A stretch of 64,000 bases of DNA from positions 2,225,218 through 2,289,217 of the forward strand of contig CM055107.1 in the NCBI GenBank assembly GCA_029204225.1, written 5' to 3'. Shown here one piece after another: positions 9,898 to 20,588 of this stretch (positions within the stretch are counted from its first letter, which is position 1; each line of letters begins with the position of its first letter). Made by a program: the position numbers and the translations under genes. The notes beneath the pieces were generated by a model. It worked only from the letters and a program-made list of their open reading frames with translations, was not told the origin of the DNA and made no database searches. The stretch is from Diphasiastrum complanatum (taxonomy: Eukaryota; Streptophyta; Lycopodiopsida; Lycopodiales; Lycopodiaceae).

Positions 9898-11153
9898 GGA
9901 GGATAATGTTAGCTGATGCCACGCTCGGGATGTCGATGCAGTGAAACACCACTCAAAAAGGGTTTCCAGTGGAGTTGAAGTTGAGAGCCGAGCTTAAGAG
10001 CACAAACTAGTGCTAGGCTAAATTTTATTTTTTGTGAGCCCCATGGTGATTCCCAAAAGATGGAAAACCATGTGGGAGCTAGCCCTCTTAACTTGAGATG
10101 TATTGTTAATAAAGAGGCCTCCCAATAATGAGTAAGTTAAGGGATGGTCCCCTAATTTTAGGTGAATCAAGAGGTGGAACCCAAAATGTTGTAAACATGG
10201 GATCACCACTTGTAGAGTATATAGAGGAGCCTCCTCCATGAGTTTCCAAGCATAAGATATGTACTGAAATGTTGTTGCTTTGATAATTGAAGATCCTTCC
10301 ATGTGCATTTTCTTCTATGCTCCATTTTCATTCATTTAGTTTGGGTACTTGTGTATGAATGTGTTTGTTGTTGATTCTTCCTTCTTCCAGGATTGATTTT
10401 TGTGATTAGTATCATGTAGATGTGCAGGGCTTAGTAGCAGATCATAACCATTCACATTTGATGTTGCTTTGTGCTTGACTCCCTGAGGAGTTCTTATTAC
10501 AAATGTTGAGTGATATTTGTAATAAGAACTTTATAAGATCTTGCAGTTCTTAGTTAGATTCAGTTTTGTTGTTTTGGTGAAGTCAGTAAGAGTAGATTCA
10601 ATCTTGTTCACTGTTTCTTATTTACTTTAGATTAGTAATAGTTTGCATTCCATAAGAAACCAAGAAATATCTGAAACAGATTGTGGAAGATAGATATATG
10701 AGTCCTGATAGATCACAAATTTAAGTTGAGCTTCCATTATCAGTCAAGGATCAAGGTCAAGCTGTAGATGTGTCTTTCTGATAGGCAGGGCACATTACCA
10801 TCATACTACATAGATTGTCAAGATTTGTGAAGAGAAGTAGAGCTCCTGTCAGTTGTTTGCTAGTGAATCAACAAACAAAGTAGACTGGAGTACACTCTCT
10901 CTGTAGGCTGATATTCCAAGGAATATAAGCTGATATTCCAAGAAATATTCTAGCCATCCTGCGGAACATCTTTAAAAATACAAGCAGGATAGGATTTAAA
11001 CGTAGAACTTCCCCATCAAGTTTAGGCTTTTGCAGTATCCGTAATGGCTTAAGTTATTTAGTTCTAAGTTTAAACTGCCATGGGCACTGCACATAGATAT
11101 GTAGCTTCCATTTATTTCAAGTTATGTAAAAGTTAGTCACAAAGGTCCATTGG
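9898..11153. other. Spacer without a recognised gene
   Basis: No supported coding region. It contains a TATATAGAGGAGCC stretch near 10,219 that resembles an LTR promoter, a perfect 16-bp inverted repeat at 10,489-10,530, and a tandem pair of GCTGATATTCCAAG phrases at about 10,907-10,950. The flanks of the TATA-like stretch do not show clear LTR ends. Confidence 0.4.
10489..10530. repeat. Perfect inverted repeat, 16-bp arms, 10-nt loop
   Basis: The left arm AGTTCTTATTACAAAT (10,489-10,504) is exactly complementary to the right arm ATTTGTAATAAGAACT (10,515-10,530). It could form a hairpin in RNA or a cruciform. No terminator-like T run follows. Confidence 0.8.
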
Positions 11154-11363
11154 GGGTTTGTCCCTTGGCACCAATGAACCATCGAGTTTGTCTACCAGTA
11201 GAGCAGATTGTGATTGTGAATCGATCTGGAAATTTAGGATGCGTGTATGCAGATAGTAGATTATATGACTGGAAATAATTATAATAAGTGTCTACTCTTA
11301 TTATAGTTGTTTTGATAATGTAAGCTTCAAGTCCACGTTTAAAGAATCAATCCGTAGAATTAT
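11154..11363 (-). pseudogene. Start of a copia Gag, truncated
   Basis: Reading leftward from the primer site, the minus strand gives a short leader and then a frame with LLVDKLDGS, like the copia Gag opening found at 49,336 (LIDKLNGENY). The similarity stops within about 20 codons, so only the first part of Gag survives. The left edge is approximate. Confidence 0.45.
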
Positions 11364-11376
11364 TGCTCTGATACGA
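11364..11376 (-). promoter_or_regulatory. Degenerate tRNA-Met primer-binding site
   Basis: The minus strand reads TCGTATCAGAGC next to the LTR end, one base away from the copia consensus TGGTATCAGAGC. Confidence 0.6.
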
Positions 11377-12359
11377 TGTTGGGATATCGCCACAACATAG
11401 CGGAAGAGCGGAGCGCGTGGAATCCTCAGTGCATGCAACTACGTATATCGGATTCAGACCAACTTCGACAGATTGTTGTCCTACTTGATCACAGCTTCAA
11501 AGTCACTAGATCGATATGATCGATTTCATAGCCATGCACGAATTAACTTAATTTTAGATTTAACTTTGCAGAAGCGTATTAGGTGCGAAAACTAGAGCGA
11601 CAAATCGACGCATGCTATTAGTCACATGAATACAACTCAATCTATGAATAAGTTTATCTGCAAGCAAGAAACAATCTGGACATGAATAAAAATAAACATT
11701 TAGCACGACTACACGATCTAGATTACTAGAACAATGATTATTCAGTCGTGAAGAAAATACAGTCTGAATGTAGACAGAGTCGCGTTCTTCTTGAATAAAT
11801 ACTCTATAATAACAGAGAGAAAGAACAAAACAATTACGCTTTGGTTATTCGATTGATCGACTTGATAGATGATTGAGCTAATTCAATGTCTGTGGAGCTT
11901 AACCAAGCAACTGATAAGCTGTTGAGTATATATACACATGGCTAACTAATTAAAAGAATAGTTAATTTGTATTTTACACACTAAGTGCTGTTGGTAGTTG
12001 CCTTCAGACAATATTTGATTCTGTCTGGTCATGATGAAGGCACTGATGAGCCGCCCATCGTTCGAGTCGACTTTTGGAGTTGATATTGACATATGAGTAG
12101 TTGGTGAAGTCGAATTGTCGATGTTGGGTGCCCAACGAATAGTCGGTGTCGGTTGAGTAGATGTGACCGACGAATAGTTGGAGTAGGCCGAATAGTCGAA
12201 GGATGGCCGAATAGTCGATGACGGGGCTGAGTCGTCGGGACACTATCATCTATTCCTTTTTATTTCTGCAAAGTATGTGATTGTATAACTATTTACAACA
12301 ACTAGTAAATGGATCTAGATTAGCAGAGAAATAGGGCTGGAGAGGATAAAAATCCAACA
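11377..12359 (-). repeat. Copia LTR, about 983 bp
   Basis: In element sense the LTR starts TGTTGGATTTTTATCC at 12,359 and ends ...CCAACA at 11,377, giving TGTTGG/CCAACA ends with a primer site just beyond. The start resembles the copia LTR at 48,413 (TGTTGGATTTTAATAC). Between about 12,130 and 12,225 it carries four close copies of CGAATAGT(C/T)G, a small minisatellite in the promoter-like half. No partner LTR for this copy was seen in the window. Confidence 0.75.
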
Positions 12360-12449
12360 GGGGTTTGGTTGGGTATCTCCCGAATTAGCCAAAACATCAG
12401 GAGATACTAGCAATTGAGATGTACTAGGGGCTGAAACTAGAACTAGAAT

Positions 12450-12647
12450 CTAAATGGGAGCTGAAGGAATAAGATGTAAAAGACTGGCAAACAACCTTTT
12501 AAGTTCAACAAATGATATATCATGTTTAGTTTGCATGTTAGATAAAGTTTGTTTTAAATTGGTTACGTCAGTTTGTAAGTGCTCATATTGTTCTTTAGAC
12601 ACAAATTCCTTTGTGTTAAACATCTCATACTCGTCATCTATATCCAT
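12450..12647 (-). CDS. Small coiled-coil ORF of an interrupted element
   Basis: This 65-codon frame starts MDIDDEYEMF and continues into a heptad-like segment (YEHLQTDVTNLKQTLSNMQ). It probably belongs to the element whose primer site is at 16,394-16,406: the same minus-strand unit appears split by the LTR element inserted at 12,737-15,827. Such short coiled-coil openings are common in Gag-like proteins, but I cannot name the family. Confidence 0.3.
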   Translation of the reverse strand: MDIDDEYEMFNTKEFVSKEQYEHLQTDVTNLKQTLSNMQTKHDISFVELKRLFASLLHLIPSAPI

Positions 12648-12736
12648 TGCAGACTTTCTTGTTTGAAAATGGATGGCCCCTTTTGTGAGCTCATCTATGG
12701 CTCTTCTTGGGAAAACTAGATTTTCTTTAGGAGTCG

Positions 12737-13287
12737 TGTCATGTGCTGCATGTAATTAGCCCATGAGCTTACTAATGAATTGCCAAATATGGCCATGGAG
12801 CTAAAGTAGACTAGAGTTAGTCATTAGGACAGTTAATGAGGTGGCTCGAACAACCTCGCCATATTTGTGAATAGCGGACTTGTAATAATGGTTGTAAGGC
12901 CCAAATTAGCCAAATAAGGCCCCAAACTTATAGTAGAGGCACAAATGACCACTATAAATAGCTGAGTTTGTGCCAAATTTGGAGGCTATTGTTCATCTTG
13001 TAATTTTGAGTTTCAAGAGATCTTGGGGCTTCTCTTGGAGAGCTTTCTTGATGAAGGAAGTAGTTCATGTGCCTAAAATCACATGAGAGCTATGATCATG
13101 CTCCCTATCTTGTGAATGATCAATAATCATGAATAAAAATACCTCACTTTGCCTAATTTGGTGAAGTTTTGCTACTTTTAACTATCTTCTTGATTTTTGA
13201 CTAGTTTCTTGATTTCTTGCATTTCCATTATAATTTGATGTTTAATGAATGGATTAGATGTTTCAATGCTAAGGTTGGCACATGACA
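12737..13287 (+). repeat. 5' LTR of the 3.1-kb element
   Basis: This 551-bp LTR has TGTCATG...CATGACA ends. It has a short extra GCTGCATG-like piece near its start that the 3' LTR lacks; otherwise only scattered substitutions separate the two. Confidence 0.88.
12953..12960 (+). promoter_or_regulatory. LTR TATA box
   Basis: TATAAATA lies in the middle of the 5' LTR and is repeated at the matching place in the 3' LTR (15,481-15,488). It is the likely core promoter for the element transcript. Confidence 0.6.
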
Positions 13288-13291
13288 ATTT

Positions 13292-13303
13292 TGGTATCAG
13301 AGC
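13292..13303 (+). promoter_or_regulatory. Primer-binding site, initiator tRNA-Met type
   Basis: TGGTATCAGAGC occurs four bases after the 5' LTR end, as in copia and many TRIM/LARD elements. Confidence 0.85.
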
Positions 13304-13326
13304 ATTAGATCCTTTCCCCATCAGAT

Positions 13327-14256
13327 TTGGTGGATTTTGTTAAATTTGGTAGAATTCTTGTTCTAGTTTTCTTGATTTTTCAATTTCCAGCAAGTTTTGA
13401 TACTATTGAAAATCTGTTTGAAGTGACAAGTGGGGATGAGCAACAACAGGTGCAAGGTGGAACAGAAGATCACTACGAGCCCATTGATCAATTCTATGAT
13501 CTTGAAGAACTCAAGGGACAACATTACCGTGGTGCAGAACAACATTTTGATCATAATGAAGATGATAATGTTGATTATGAGGCCTATGAAGGTGCCTATG
13601 AAAGTGAAGAAATTGATGACAATGAAGGGTGTTCTCTCTGTGCCACTACAAGTATGATTGATCCTTCTCTGATGGGTACATCATTTGCTGATGCAAATGA
13701 TTTTAAGGAGGGAAGGAATATTACTATGTCTAGTGGAGTGACAATTTCCAGTCCCTATGTCAATTTTGTGGGAAGTCTAATGCCATCAACTCAACAACAG
13801 TGGGTCAATAATCATGGAAGATCAAATAATAGCATAGACCCTACTATCAGTAAAGTGAGCAATGGAACGAAAGAAAAATTAGGTACACTTTTAACTGCCA
13901 TACAAGATAGTACCGAACAAATGAAACAAACAGGACAACAATTACAAGAAAGGTCAGAGCAAAGATGAGAAGAAATGCACAACAAGATGGTTGCTCGTTT
14001 TGACTCCATCTTACAATCGACTGGTATTCCACAACAGCCAATTGATATTCGCAGTACTAATCCTAAATTGTGTACCACTGTTGATGTCTACGGAACAACG
14101 CTTCCTCTAGTCCAAGGGCAAACTTCCAAGCCAAAGGCAGATATCGATCGAGATGTTTTGAGCAAACAAGATCATGAATCTTCTGATAAAACTGGTGATT
14201 TCAAGGAAGAAAGCAAAATTCTTAATATCGATCTATCTTCCACGGAGACAAATTAA
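13327..14256 (+). pseudogene. Uncharacterised acidic protein of the 3.1-kb element
   Basis: One frame runs from 13,327 to 14,256 and is interrupted by a single TGA at 13,966-13,968 (213 codons, then 93). The product is acidic and low in complexity (NEDDNVDYEAYEGAYESEE), then has a probable coiled coil around the stop (KEKLGTLLTAIQDSTEQMKQ and onward). There is no zinc knuckle, protease or polymerase motif. It could be a diverged Gag. It begins 24 bases after the primer site, the usual position for Gag. The first 25 residues are hydrophobic, so an alternative downstream start is possible. Confidence 0.45.
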
Positions 14257-14420
14257 TATCAGCAAAGCACCGATGGACAAGTGGATGAAGACCAACTTGA
14301 GAATCTAGATCTAGTTTTGTCCGACAGTTGTAATGATCAGGACCAAGTTCAAAATAAGGAGGTATACTATGAGCAGAACAAACTTCTACAACTGTAGTTA
14401 AATTACGGAGTACAATTCGA

Positions 14421-15273
14421 TTGCCGAGATTATGCTCTATTCCACAAATCAGTGGTTACGACCATATTATTGATAATGATCTATATGGAATTATTTCTGG
14501 ACATGGATCAAGTGAGCGATATAACATTGATGCAAAACTCAAATACCAATACAACAACGAGCTTTTTGATGATGAAATTGGTATCAGCATTGCTTCAATG
14601 AAGTCAATAATAAGAGATCCATCCAAAGATCTGAAGCAAATCTGCACCGAGCTACCAATCAATGAATCTAATGTGATATTGATGGAAGGAGTGCAAAATC
14701 CTTGAATATTCTGGCGATGGGGGATGTTATCAATCCTATCAACAAGGAAAACATGTTAACTTGGAAACTAAATTCAAAACCGTCAAATTTCTTGTGTACA
14801 GATGAGCAAAAAGATCCCTACACTGCATGGGATTTGATGAATCCGAATGTGGGATGCATGGCTCTAATAACTGCTCTAGAGCTAGAAATGGAAGCCACTA
14901 TGCTACATCAAGGAGCTATGCATAAGGCTATAGCACCGGATGCAGGGACAAAAAAAGACGCATCTGGAATTGGATAGCCCATCCAATCAAGGAAGATACT
15001 GAGGAAGAAGACTTTCGAATGTCTGTTGCTTGGATCCTGTCAACCCATGCAGAACTAATGCAACTTGAGACTTTCATGTGTTTCATCAATCTCTTCTTCA
15101 GTGATCTTATCAAATCTATGGGATCAGTTGTAGATCAAAGGTTCTTTATGAAGAATTCTCATTGCAGGCCAAATATCTTCGACTACCACCAACGGATTCA
15201 TGAAGCATGGCACTCAACAAAAGAGCTACATGGTCTACATTTTTTAGGGCAAAAATGCTTAAAGTACGGGGAG
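14421..15273 (+). pseudogene. Decayed coding remains in the 3.1-kb element
   Basis: Three overlapping short frames (14,421-14,705, 14,702-14,977 and 15,019 into the 3' LTR) follow one another on the plus strand and probably derive from one protein split by frameshifts. Pieces such as DEIGISIASMKSIIRDPSKD and LETFMCFINLFFSDLIKSMG look protein-like but match no family I know. Confidence 0.3.
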
Positions 15274-15827
15274 TGTCATGTAATTAGCCCGTGAGCTTAC
15301 TAATGCATTGCTAAATATGGCCATGGAGCTAAAGTAGACTAGAGTTAGTCATTGGGACAGTTAATAAGGTGGATCGAACAACCTCGCTATATTTGTGAAT
15401 AGCGGACTTGTAATAATGGTTGTAAGGCCCAAATTAGCCAAATAAGTCTCCAAACTTATAGTAGAGGCACAAATGACCACTATAAATAGTTGAGGTCGTG
15501 CCAAATTTGGAGGCTATTGTTCATTTTGTAATTTTGAGTTTTAAGAGATCTTGGAGCTTCTCTTGGAGAGCTTTCTTGATGAAGGAAGTGGTTCATGTGC
15601 CTAAAATCACATGAGAGCTACGATCATGCTCTAGAATCAGGCCCCTATCTTGTGAATGATCAATAATCATGAATAAAGATACCTCACTTTGCCTAATTTG
15701 GTGAAGTTTTGCTACTTTTAGCTATCTTCTTGATTTTTGACTAGTTTCTTGATTTCTTGCATTTCCATTGTAATTTGATGTTTAATGAATGGATTAGATG
15801 TTTGAATGCTAAGGTTGGCACATGACA
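15274..15827 (+). repeat. 3' LTR of the 3.1-kb element
   Basis: This 554-bp LTR has TGTCATG...CATGACA ends and follows a purine-rich run. It contains the same TATAAATA core as the 5' LTR. Confidence 0.88.
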
Positions 15828-16408
15828 AGTTGTCATATGATAGTTCAAAGAGAAAATCTTAAAACATAAATCAAATAAAGAGAAGAAAGTGCTAGAAACT
15901 CTACTAGAAATGTGCTGGAAAATCAGCAATGGAGAGGCGGGAATGGCTTCTGAAAAAATGTGGATCTACTGAGAAAAATGTGCCCCAAAAACCAGGATAG
16001 AGATTGTTGGAAAAAGCTTTTAAGTTGTGCATAAACAGCTATTCCAAACTTGGAAAACCAACGCTCGACAAGACTGAAGTATGCACTGGAAAATCATTGA
16101 ATGAACGCCCAAATATAACATGCAATGAAGCGTTGGAACCTGATAGTATATCACTGATCCTGGCTACCACAAATCGTTGAATTTATTGTCCAAGTAGCAC
16201 CCAAATTGATAGTGTAAAATGGTTCCAATCTTATTCTCAAAGTGCATCGGAAAATCTACCATGAGGGCACTAGAAATTAATCTGAATGTGCGCAAAGACA
16301 GTGGAGGAGGTGCGTTGATCCTCCTCCACCCTGACTCCAAATTCACTTGACAAATAACCGAAGAATCGACACACTATTGGCAAGGATGGCTATGGCTCTA
16401 ATACCAGT
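15828..16408 (-). mobile_element. Leader and primer site of an interrupted copia-like element
   Basis: At 16,394-16,406 the plus strand reads GGCTCTAATACCA, the complement of a tRNA-Met primer site with one mismatch. A TGTTAAG motif at 16,408 would be the end of the 5' LTR in element sense. The leader runs left until the inserted 3.1-kb element and probably resumes at 12,736-12,360. The far end of the LTR to the right could not be located. Confidence 0.4.
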
Positions 16409-16969
16409 GTTAAGAACAGCATAATCGCAAGGAAGGCAAAGCTAGTATGATCCACCCAACCTATGCACTCTCTTAATGTCCTTCCTAGCCTAGTGTGAGT
16501 TTGCATGCAGTAGGTGTGGTAGTATATGCTGACACCCACCGTTCATGGTGCATGCATGGATTACTAATGCATGCGGAGTCCCAATCCATTGTTGAAGGAC
16601 TGCATGGCCCCCTACTGTCATGCATGTGTTTGCATGGGCATTATTGGCCCTCATACCTACTGCATGGTATGCATGCATGCCAGTGACTCGTATTGTCCTC
16701 TTCCTCCAGTGGTTAGCTGCACCTAGAAGTATTGTTGGGTTGGCACTATTACAATCTTGTAATTGGTGGGAAGAAAGGCATCTCCACCCAAACAGGGAAC
16801 TCCATTTGGGAAGATTCCTCAATGGAAAGAATTTGCTTTTCAAAGATCTAGTAAATTTTACTTTGATTTTCGATTGACTACGCTAATTTTTTTCTTTCCT
16901 TTGAAACTTACATAGACTTTTGACGTGCATTGCATCCTGCACTTGCCAAACAAGCCTCATTGTTGGGGC
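16409..16969. other. Spacer rich in CATG/GCATGC
   Basis: No convincing gene. The stretch 16,500-16,690 has many GCATGCATG-type words, which give overlapping spurious frames on both strands. It may be part of the LTR starting at 16,408. Confidence 0.35.
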
Positions 16970-17880
16970 CGTGGGGAGAAGGGAGGGGGCGGAGGCCATT
17001 CTCTAGGGAAGGGCCTTTGGCCAAGGGTGGGGCATGAGGTAGAAGACCCATCCCACGACAAAACGACCGAGGAGGCGGAACTTTCTTCAAAGTGAAAACA
17101 TTTTTTACTTTTTTTAAAAAAAAAAAATTGTTATAACATGCACATTCTTAGCAAAACGTGCATGTAAAAAATTTTGAAAAAGAAAAAAGAAGAGGCTCAC
17201 AAATTCCGCGTAGGGAGACACTTCCCATTACTTTGTAAAAGAGAAAAAACTGATTTTACGTAGAGAAAAGGAACTCGCCACTTATTTGGAGCACATTTTC
17301 AAATAAAGTTGTCCTATCCTACCTAGTTTATCTTAGAAAAAAAAAAATTGTGAGGAGGGGGAGGTTGCCCTTTGAGGCTGTTTTGCCAGGGAAGGGCCTC
17401 TGGCTACGGAAGGCCGGTCCCATGGCCCAATGGCCAAGCAGGCGGACATTTCCCAACGTGAAAACATTTTTACTTTTTTTTTGTGAAACCTTTTTTTCGC
17501 TATGAATTTTTTTTTACCATGCACCTTGGATGGAAGGTGCATGTAAATTTTTTTTAAAAAAATAGGGAGACTCATAGATTCCATGCAAGTAAGAGCATGC
17601 CTCACTTTTGTTAAAAATGAAAATGTTTTTAGGATAGTTTGGAATTTTAACTTAAACAATAATAAACTTATATTAGACAAATATAAATAGATGTATGTAA
17701 AAAAGGGTTAAAAACATTTATATGCACCTTTCAACATTCAAAAGGTGCAGGTAAAAAAAAAAATTAAAAAGAAAAAAAGGCGCACTGATTCCGTGTAGGG
17801 AAACTCATCCCTTTACTTTGTTAAAAATAAAAAAAAGAATTTTGCACTAGTTTAAGTAGAACAATAATAAACTATATACA
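16970..17880. repeat. Diverged tandem repeat units with hairpins
   Basis: About 2.5 units of roughly 300-370 bp recur. Each contains a GGGAAGGGCCT(T/C)TGGC block, then GTGAAAACATTTTT(T)ACTTTTT, then a short hairpin ending in GTGCATGTAAA, then ATTCCGTGTAGGGA-like and TACTTTGTTAAAAA phrases (near 17,000-17,240, 17,370-17,620 and 17,720-17,840). The best hairpin is CATGCACCTT/AAGGTGCATG at about 17,519-17,544. No coding potential was seen. Confidence 0.55.
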
Positions 17881-18968
17881 TATATTTAAACAATTACAAA
17901 TAGATGAGCAGCTCTCCCTTTTTGGGTTGGGATGAGAGAGAGGGTATAACTCTCATATCACAAATTTGAACAAGTATGTATGTATTTGAGAGCCCATGCG
18001 TATCACACTAGAGAGGTGCTTTAAAATAAACTCCCCCTTTTTTTTTCCTTTGTGTAAGAATATACCCAGTGTTTTGGGATGTTATTGTGCAGAGCATCAT
18101 GGTGATAGCAAACAAAATGGCGGAATTGAAGAAGAAAATGATTTTAGAAGAAGATAAGCTTCTGACAGAAAGGAAATTTCAGTGCTCTAAAGAATCTCCA
18201 GGACTTCATCATACTGAACACAAGAGATCCAGTGAGCTGGTATTTGCTGATGCTTCCTAATCGATTTCCAATTGTTTACTCTACCTTGCATAATAAATGG
18301 CGCCATTCTTCATGCGTTCATGTTCATGTTCATGTTCATTTGTCATCCAAGGTTGTAGGGGAAATTCTGTAGACAGACACAAATGCAGAGATGCTTTGGT
18401 TCGTTAAGCTGGAATAGTGAATGTTCTAGTATTCTCGTACTAGGTTAGTACTCGTTACCCTTTAAGCATTCAACAACGCCATATTCTAGCTACAGTTAAA
18501 CTAGGAGAGGCTTTGATCGCGGCTTTTCATGAAGAAAATTCTAACAGGTTTTGTAGCAAAAATCAATCATTGATTGTACCTAAGAATCTTCATGCACTAA
18601 AGCATTACGGAGCACTAAAGTGAACTGTGTCCTTTCTTGACTTGATTATAAAGAATCCGATCGTCTAATTAACTTATCAATACCATAATAACATGACAAT
18701 GATTCAGTTTTAAAACAAAGTCACCTCATTGTTTCCATATATTTATAGGACAACAAAACTTTGATGGAACCTCGTTACCGCTACGCAGGAATAGCACATA
18801 ATACTGTAAATATCGAGGCGGATTGCCAACAGCTTACCAAGGAACAGTTACTCTGCTGTTTCTGTCAGATACTGAGTACAGTAAGGTTACAAAGTATTCA
18901 TTCTTTACTTCAAAAGCTACAGATGATACAAAACTTTGTAACGATAGTTCCATCCACAGTTACAGATT
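17881..18968. other. Spacer downstream of the AP2/ERF gene
   Basis: No gene is supported. A (TTCATG)n run lies near 18,318-18,342. A 63-codon plus-strand frame at 18,069-18,260 (KMAELKKKMILEEDKLLTER) may be chance. The part next to the gene probably contains its 3' untranslated region on the minus strand. Confidence 0.4.
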
Positions 18969-20588
18969 TCAAATGGACGAACACGCTTCGTCAAAAGTGA
19001 CAGTAAAGTCCACCGAGGTAAATACAGAGTCTAGAGAGGTAATATTAACGGAAGAGTCGTCAGGCAACAGATCAGTATCAAGCACTGGAAAGTAATTTGT
19101 TTTTTGCAGCAGACTTAATCCAAAAATGTCTTCCAATTCGTCTTGTGCAAAAAATGTCGAAGCGTTCTCGGGCGGCATGGGCGAGGGCGAATTTCCAAAT
19201 TCAGAAAAAATAGTTGAGCTATTGAGATCAAACTCCAAGAGCCGTTCAGCAGTATGGCGGGATATCCCATTGTCTGCAACTTCGTTACCACTAAAATCAA
19301 AACCTCCTAACGAGGAGAAGAACCTCTCATCACACAATTTCGGAAAGATTTTCATTTCATCTGTGAAGTCGTGCCAGCGTTCTTGAGGAGATTCTGGATA
19401 TTCGAACTCGCCTGAAGGAGAACGAGCCAAAACAGAGTTCGGAGAAAAAATTTCGTTCGACACAACAAATTTGAGATGATTTTCTAAAGCACAGGAAGAA
19501 TCCAAAGGCAAAGGTTCGGTGTAGCGATAGAGGGAAGAAGAGTGATGAAGTGTATGGCCATCCAATTCTTTAGAAGACACTTTCTTATTAGTAGTACACA
19601 ATCGTAGAGTAGATGAGTCTGGCAGTGAAGACTCTGGCAATGAAGACTCTGCATTCTCTCCAGTGGCACGATCAGTCACTTCCTCCAGTTTTGAATTATA
19701 GAACTCCATGGCGGATGGATCGCTCCGAAAGTTCGTGGTACAGACATCTCGTCCAGCAGACGCGCAGAAATCTTCTTTAGCAGTTGCTTTCTGTGATACT
19801 TTCTTGGGAGATAGTTCGCAGTTTTCATGCTTGACATCAACGAAGTTGGTGCTAGCAAAGGAGCCTTTGATTTTGATGGCTGCTCTCTCATATGCCTCTG
19901 CTGCTGCCTCTGCGGTTTCGTAGGTACCCAACCAGAGCCTTACTCCTTTCGCAGGGTCTCTAATTTCAGCAGCCCATTTTCCCCAGGGCCGCTGTCTTAC
20001 TCCTTTGTATTTTGGTGCCTTTTTTGGCGCTGTAAGCTTCGACTTTTTCGCAGTAGCCTTTTGTGAAGCTTCCAATGAGTTTATGTCGTTTGGTTGATGG
20101 TGCGGAAGCTGTTTCCTTTTTACAGAGGAAGGAAAAGCTCTGCGAACTTCTTGCTGAATTCGTTCTTGCTCGAGTAGCTTAAGAGAATTCTTTTGTGGTC
20201 CAGTATCAGAGGAATTGAAAGGTTCCAGTTCTTGCTGCATTGCGCATGCCTCAAAGGTACTCAAATAAGAGTTGCTTTCAACATCATCGTCGCTTTCAGA
20301 GAAGACTGAGCTTCCATCCGCAATAAGAATCTTCTGCACTAAGCGCTTTGATCTTTCTTTCACAAGTTGCCTCCTGCGAAAATCTTCTTCCTCACTTGAT
20401 GAATCAGTAGCGTCTGGGTCAGTAGATATCACTCTAACTTTCTTTGGAAAGCTTTGAGAAACAATAATTTCCTTATAGTTCCTCGACTGAGACAAAATCT
20501 TGTGCTTAACAAGATTCGTTCCTGTTCTATTTGATACGGATGTCTTTGAATGGCTTGAAGATTTAGGAAAAGGGTGAGGCCCCGGCAT
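18969..20588 (-). CDS. CRF-type AP2/ERF transcription factor
   Basis: The intronless frame encodes 539 residues. A CRF motif lies at residues 49-68 ([20 protein letters not shown]), the hallmark of cytokinin response factors. One AP2/ERF DNA-binding domain spans about 193-250 ([20 protein letters not shown] ... [20 protein letters not shown]); WAAEIRD has the ERF-subfamily alanine and aspartate. A lysine-rich stretch just before it (181-193) is a likely nuclear signal. SPNSVL at 382-387 resembles the C-terminal SP(T/S)SVL phosphorylation motif of CRFs, and acidic regions at about 480-495 and 505-530 could activate transcription. Known family members bind GCC-box-type promoters in the nucleus and act in cytokinin and stress responses. 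It is longer than most flowering-plant CRFs. It is the only clear host gene here. The start chosen is the first in-frame ATG preserving the N-terminal region. Confidence 0.93.
   Translation of the reverse strand: MPGPHPFPKSSSHSKTSVSNRTGTNLVKHKILSQSRNYKEIIVSQSFPKKVRVISTDPDATDSSSEEEDFRRRQLVKERSKRLVQKILIADGSSVFSESDDDVESNSYLSTFEACAMQQELEPFNSSDTGPQKNSLKLLEQERIQQEVRRAFPSSVKRKQLPHHQPNDINSLEASQKATAKKSKLTAPKKAPKYKGVRQRPWGKWAAEIRDPAKGVRLWLGTYETAEAAAEAYERAAIKIKGSFASTNFVDVKHENCELSPKKVSQKATAKEDFCASAGRDVCTTNFRSDPSAMEFYNSKLEEVTDRATGENAESSLPESSLPDSSTLRLCTTNKKVSSKELDGHTLHHSSSLYRYTEPLPLDSSCALENHLKFVVSNEIFSPNSVLARSPSGEFEYPESPQERWHDFTDEMKIFPKLCDERFFSSLGGFDFSGNEVADNGISRHTAERLLEFDLNSSTIFSEFGNSPSPMPPENASTFFAQDELEDIFGLSLLQKTNYFPVLDTDLLPDDSSVNITSLDSVFTSVDFTVTFDEACSSI

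Larger units (their letters stand above)
12737..15827 (+). mobile_element. Complete non-autonomous LTR retrotransposon, 3.1 kb
   Basis: LTRs at 12,737-13,287 and 15,274-15,827 both start TGTCATG and end CATGACA. The 5' LTR is followed by a tRNA-Met primer site, and the 3' LTR is preceded by a purine-rich ACGGGGAG. Flanking pentamers are AGTCG (12,732-12,736) and AGTTG (15,828-15,832), a target duplication with one mismatch. The 2-kb interior has no recognisable reverse transcriptase, integrase or RNase H, so it must depend on another element. It interrupts a minus-strand copia-like remnant. Confidence 0.88.

Noticed and set aside
16495-16877. Overlapping frames rich in His, Met and Cys on both strands
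   Set aside because: They come from repeated GCATGCATG words, and neither strand shows protein-like conservation.
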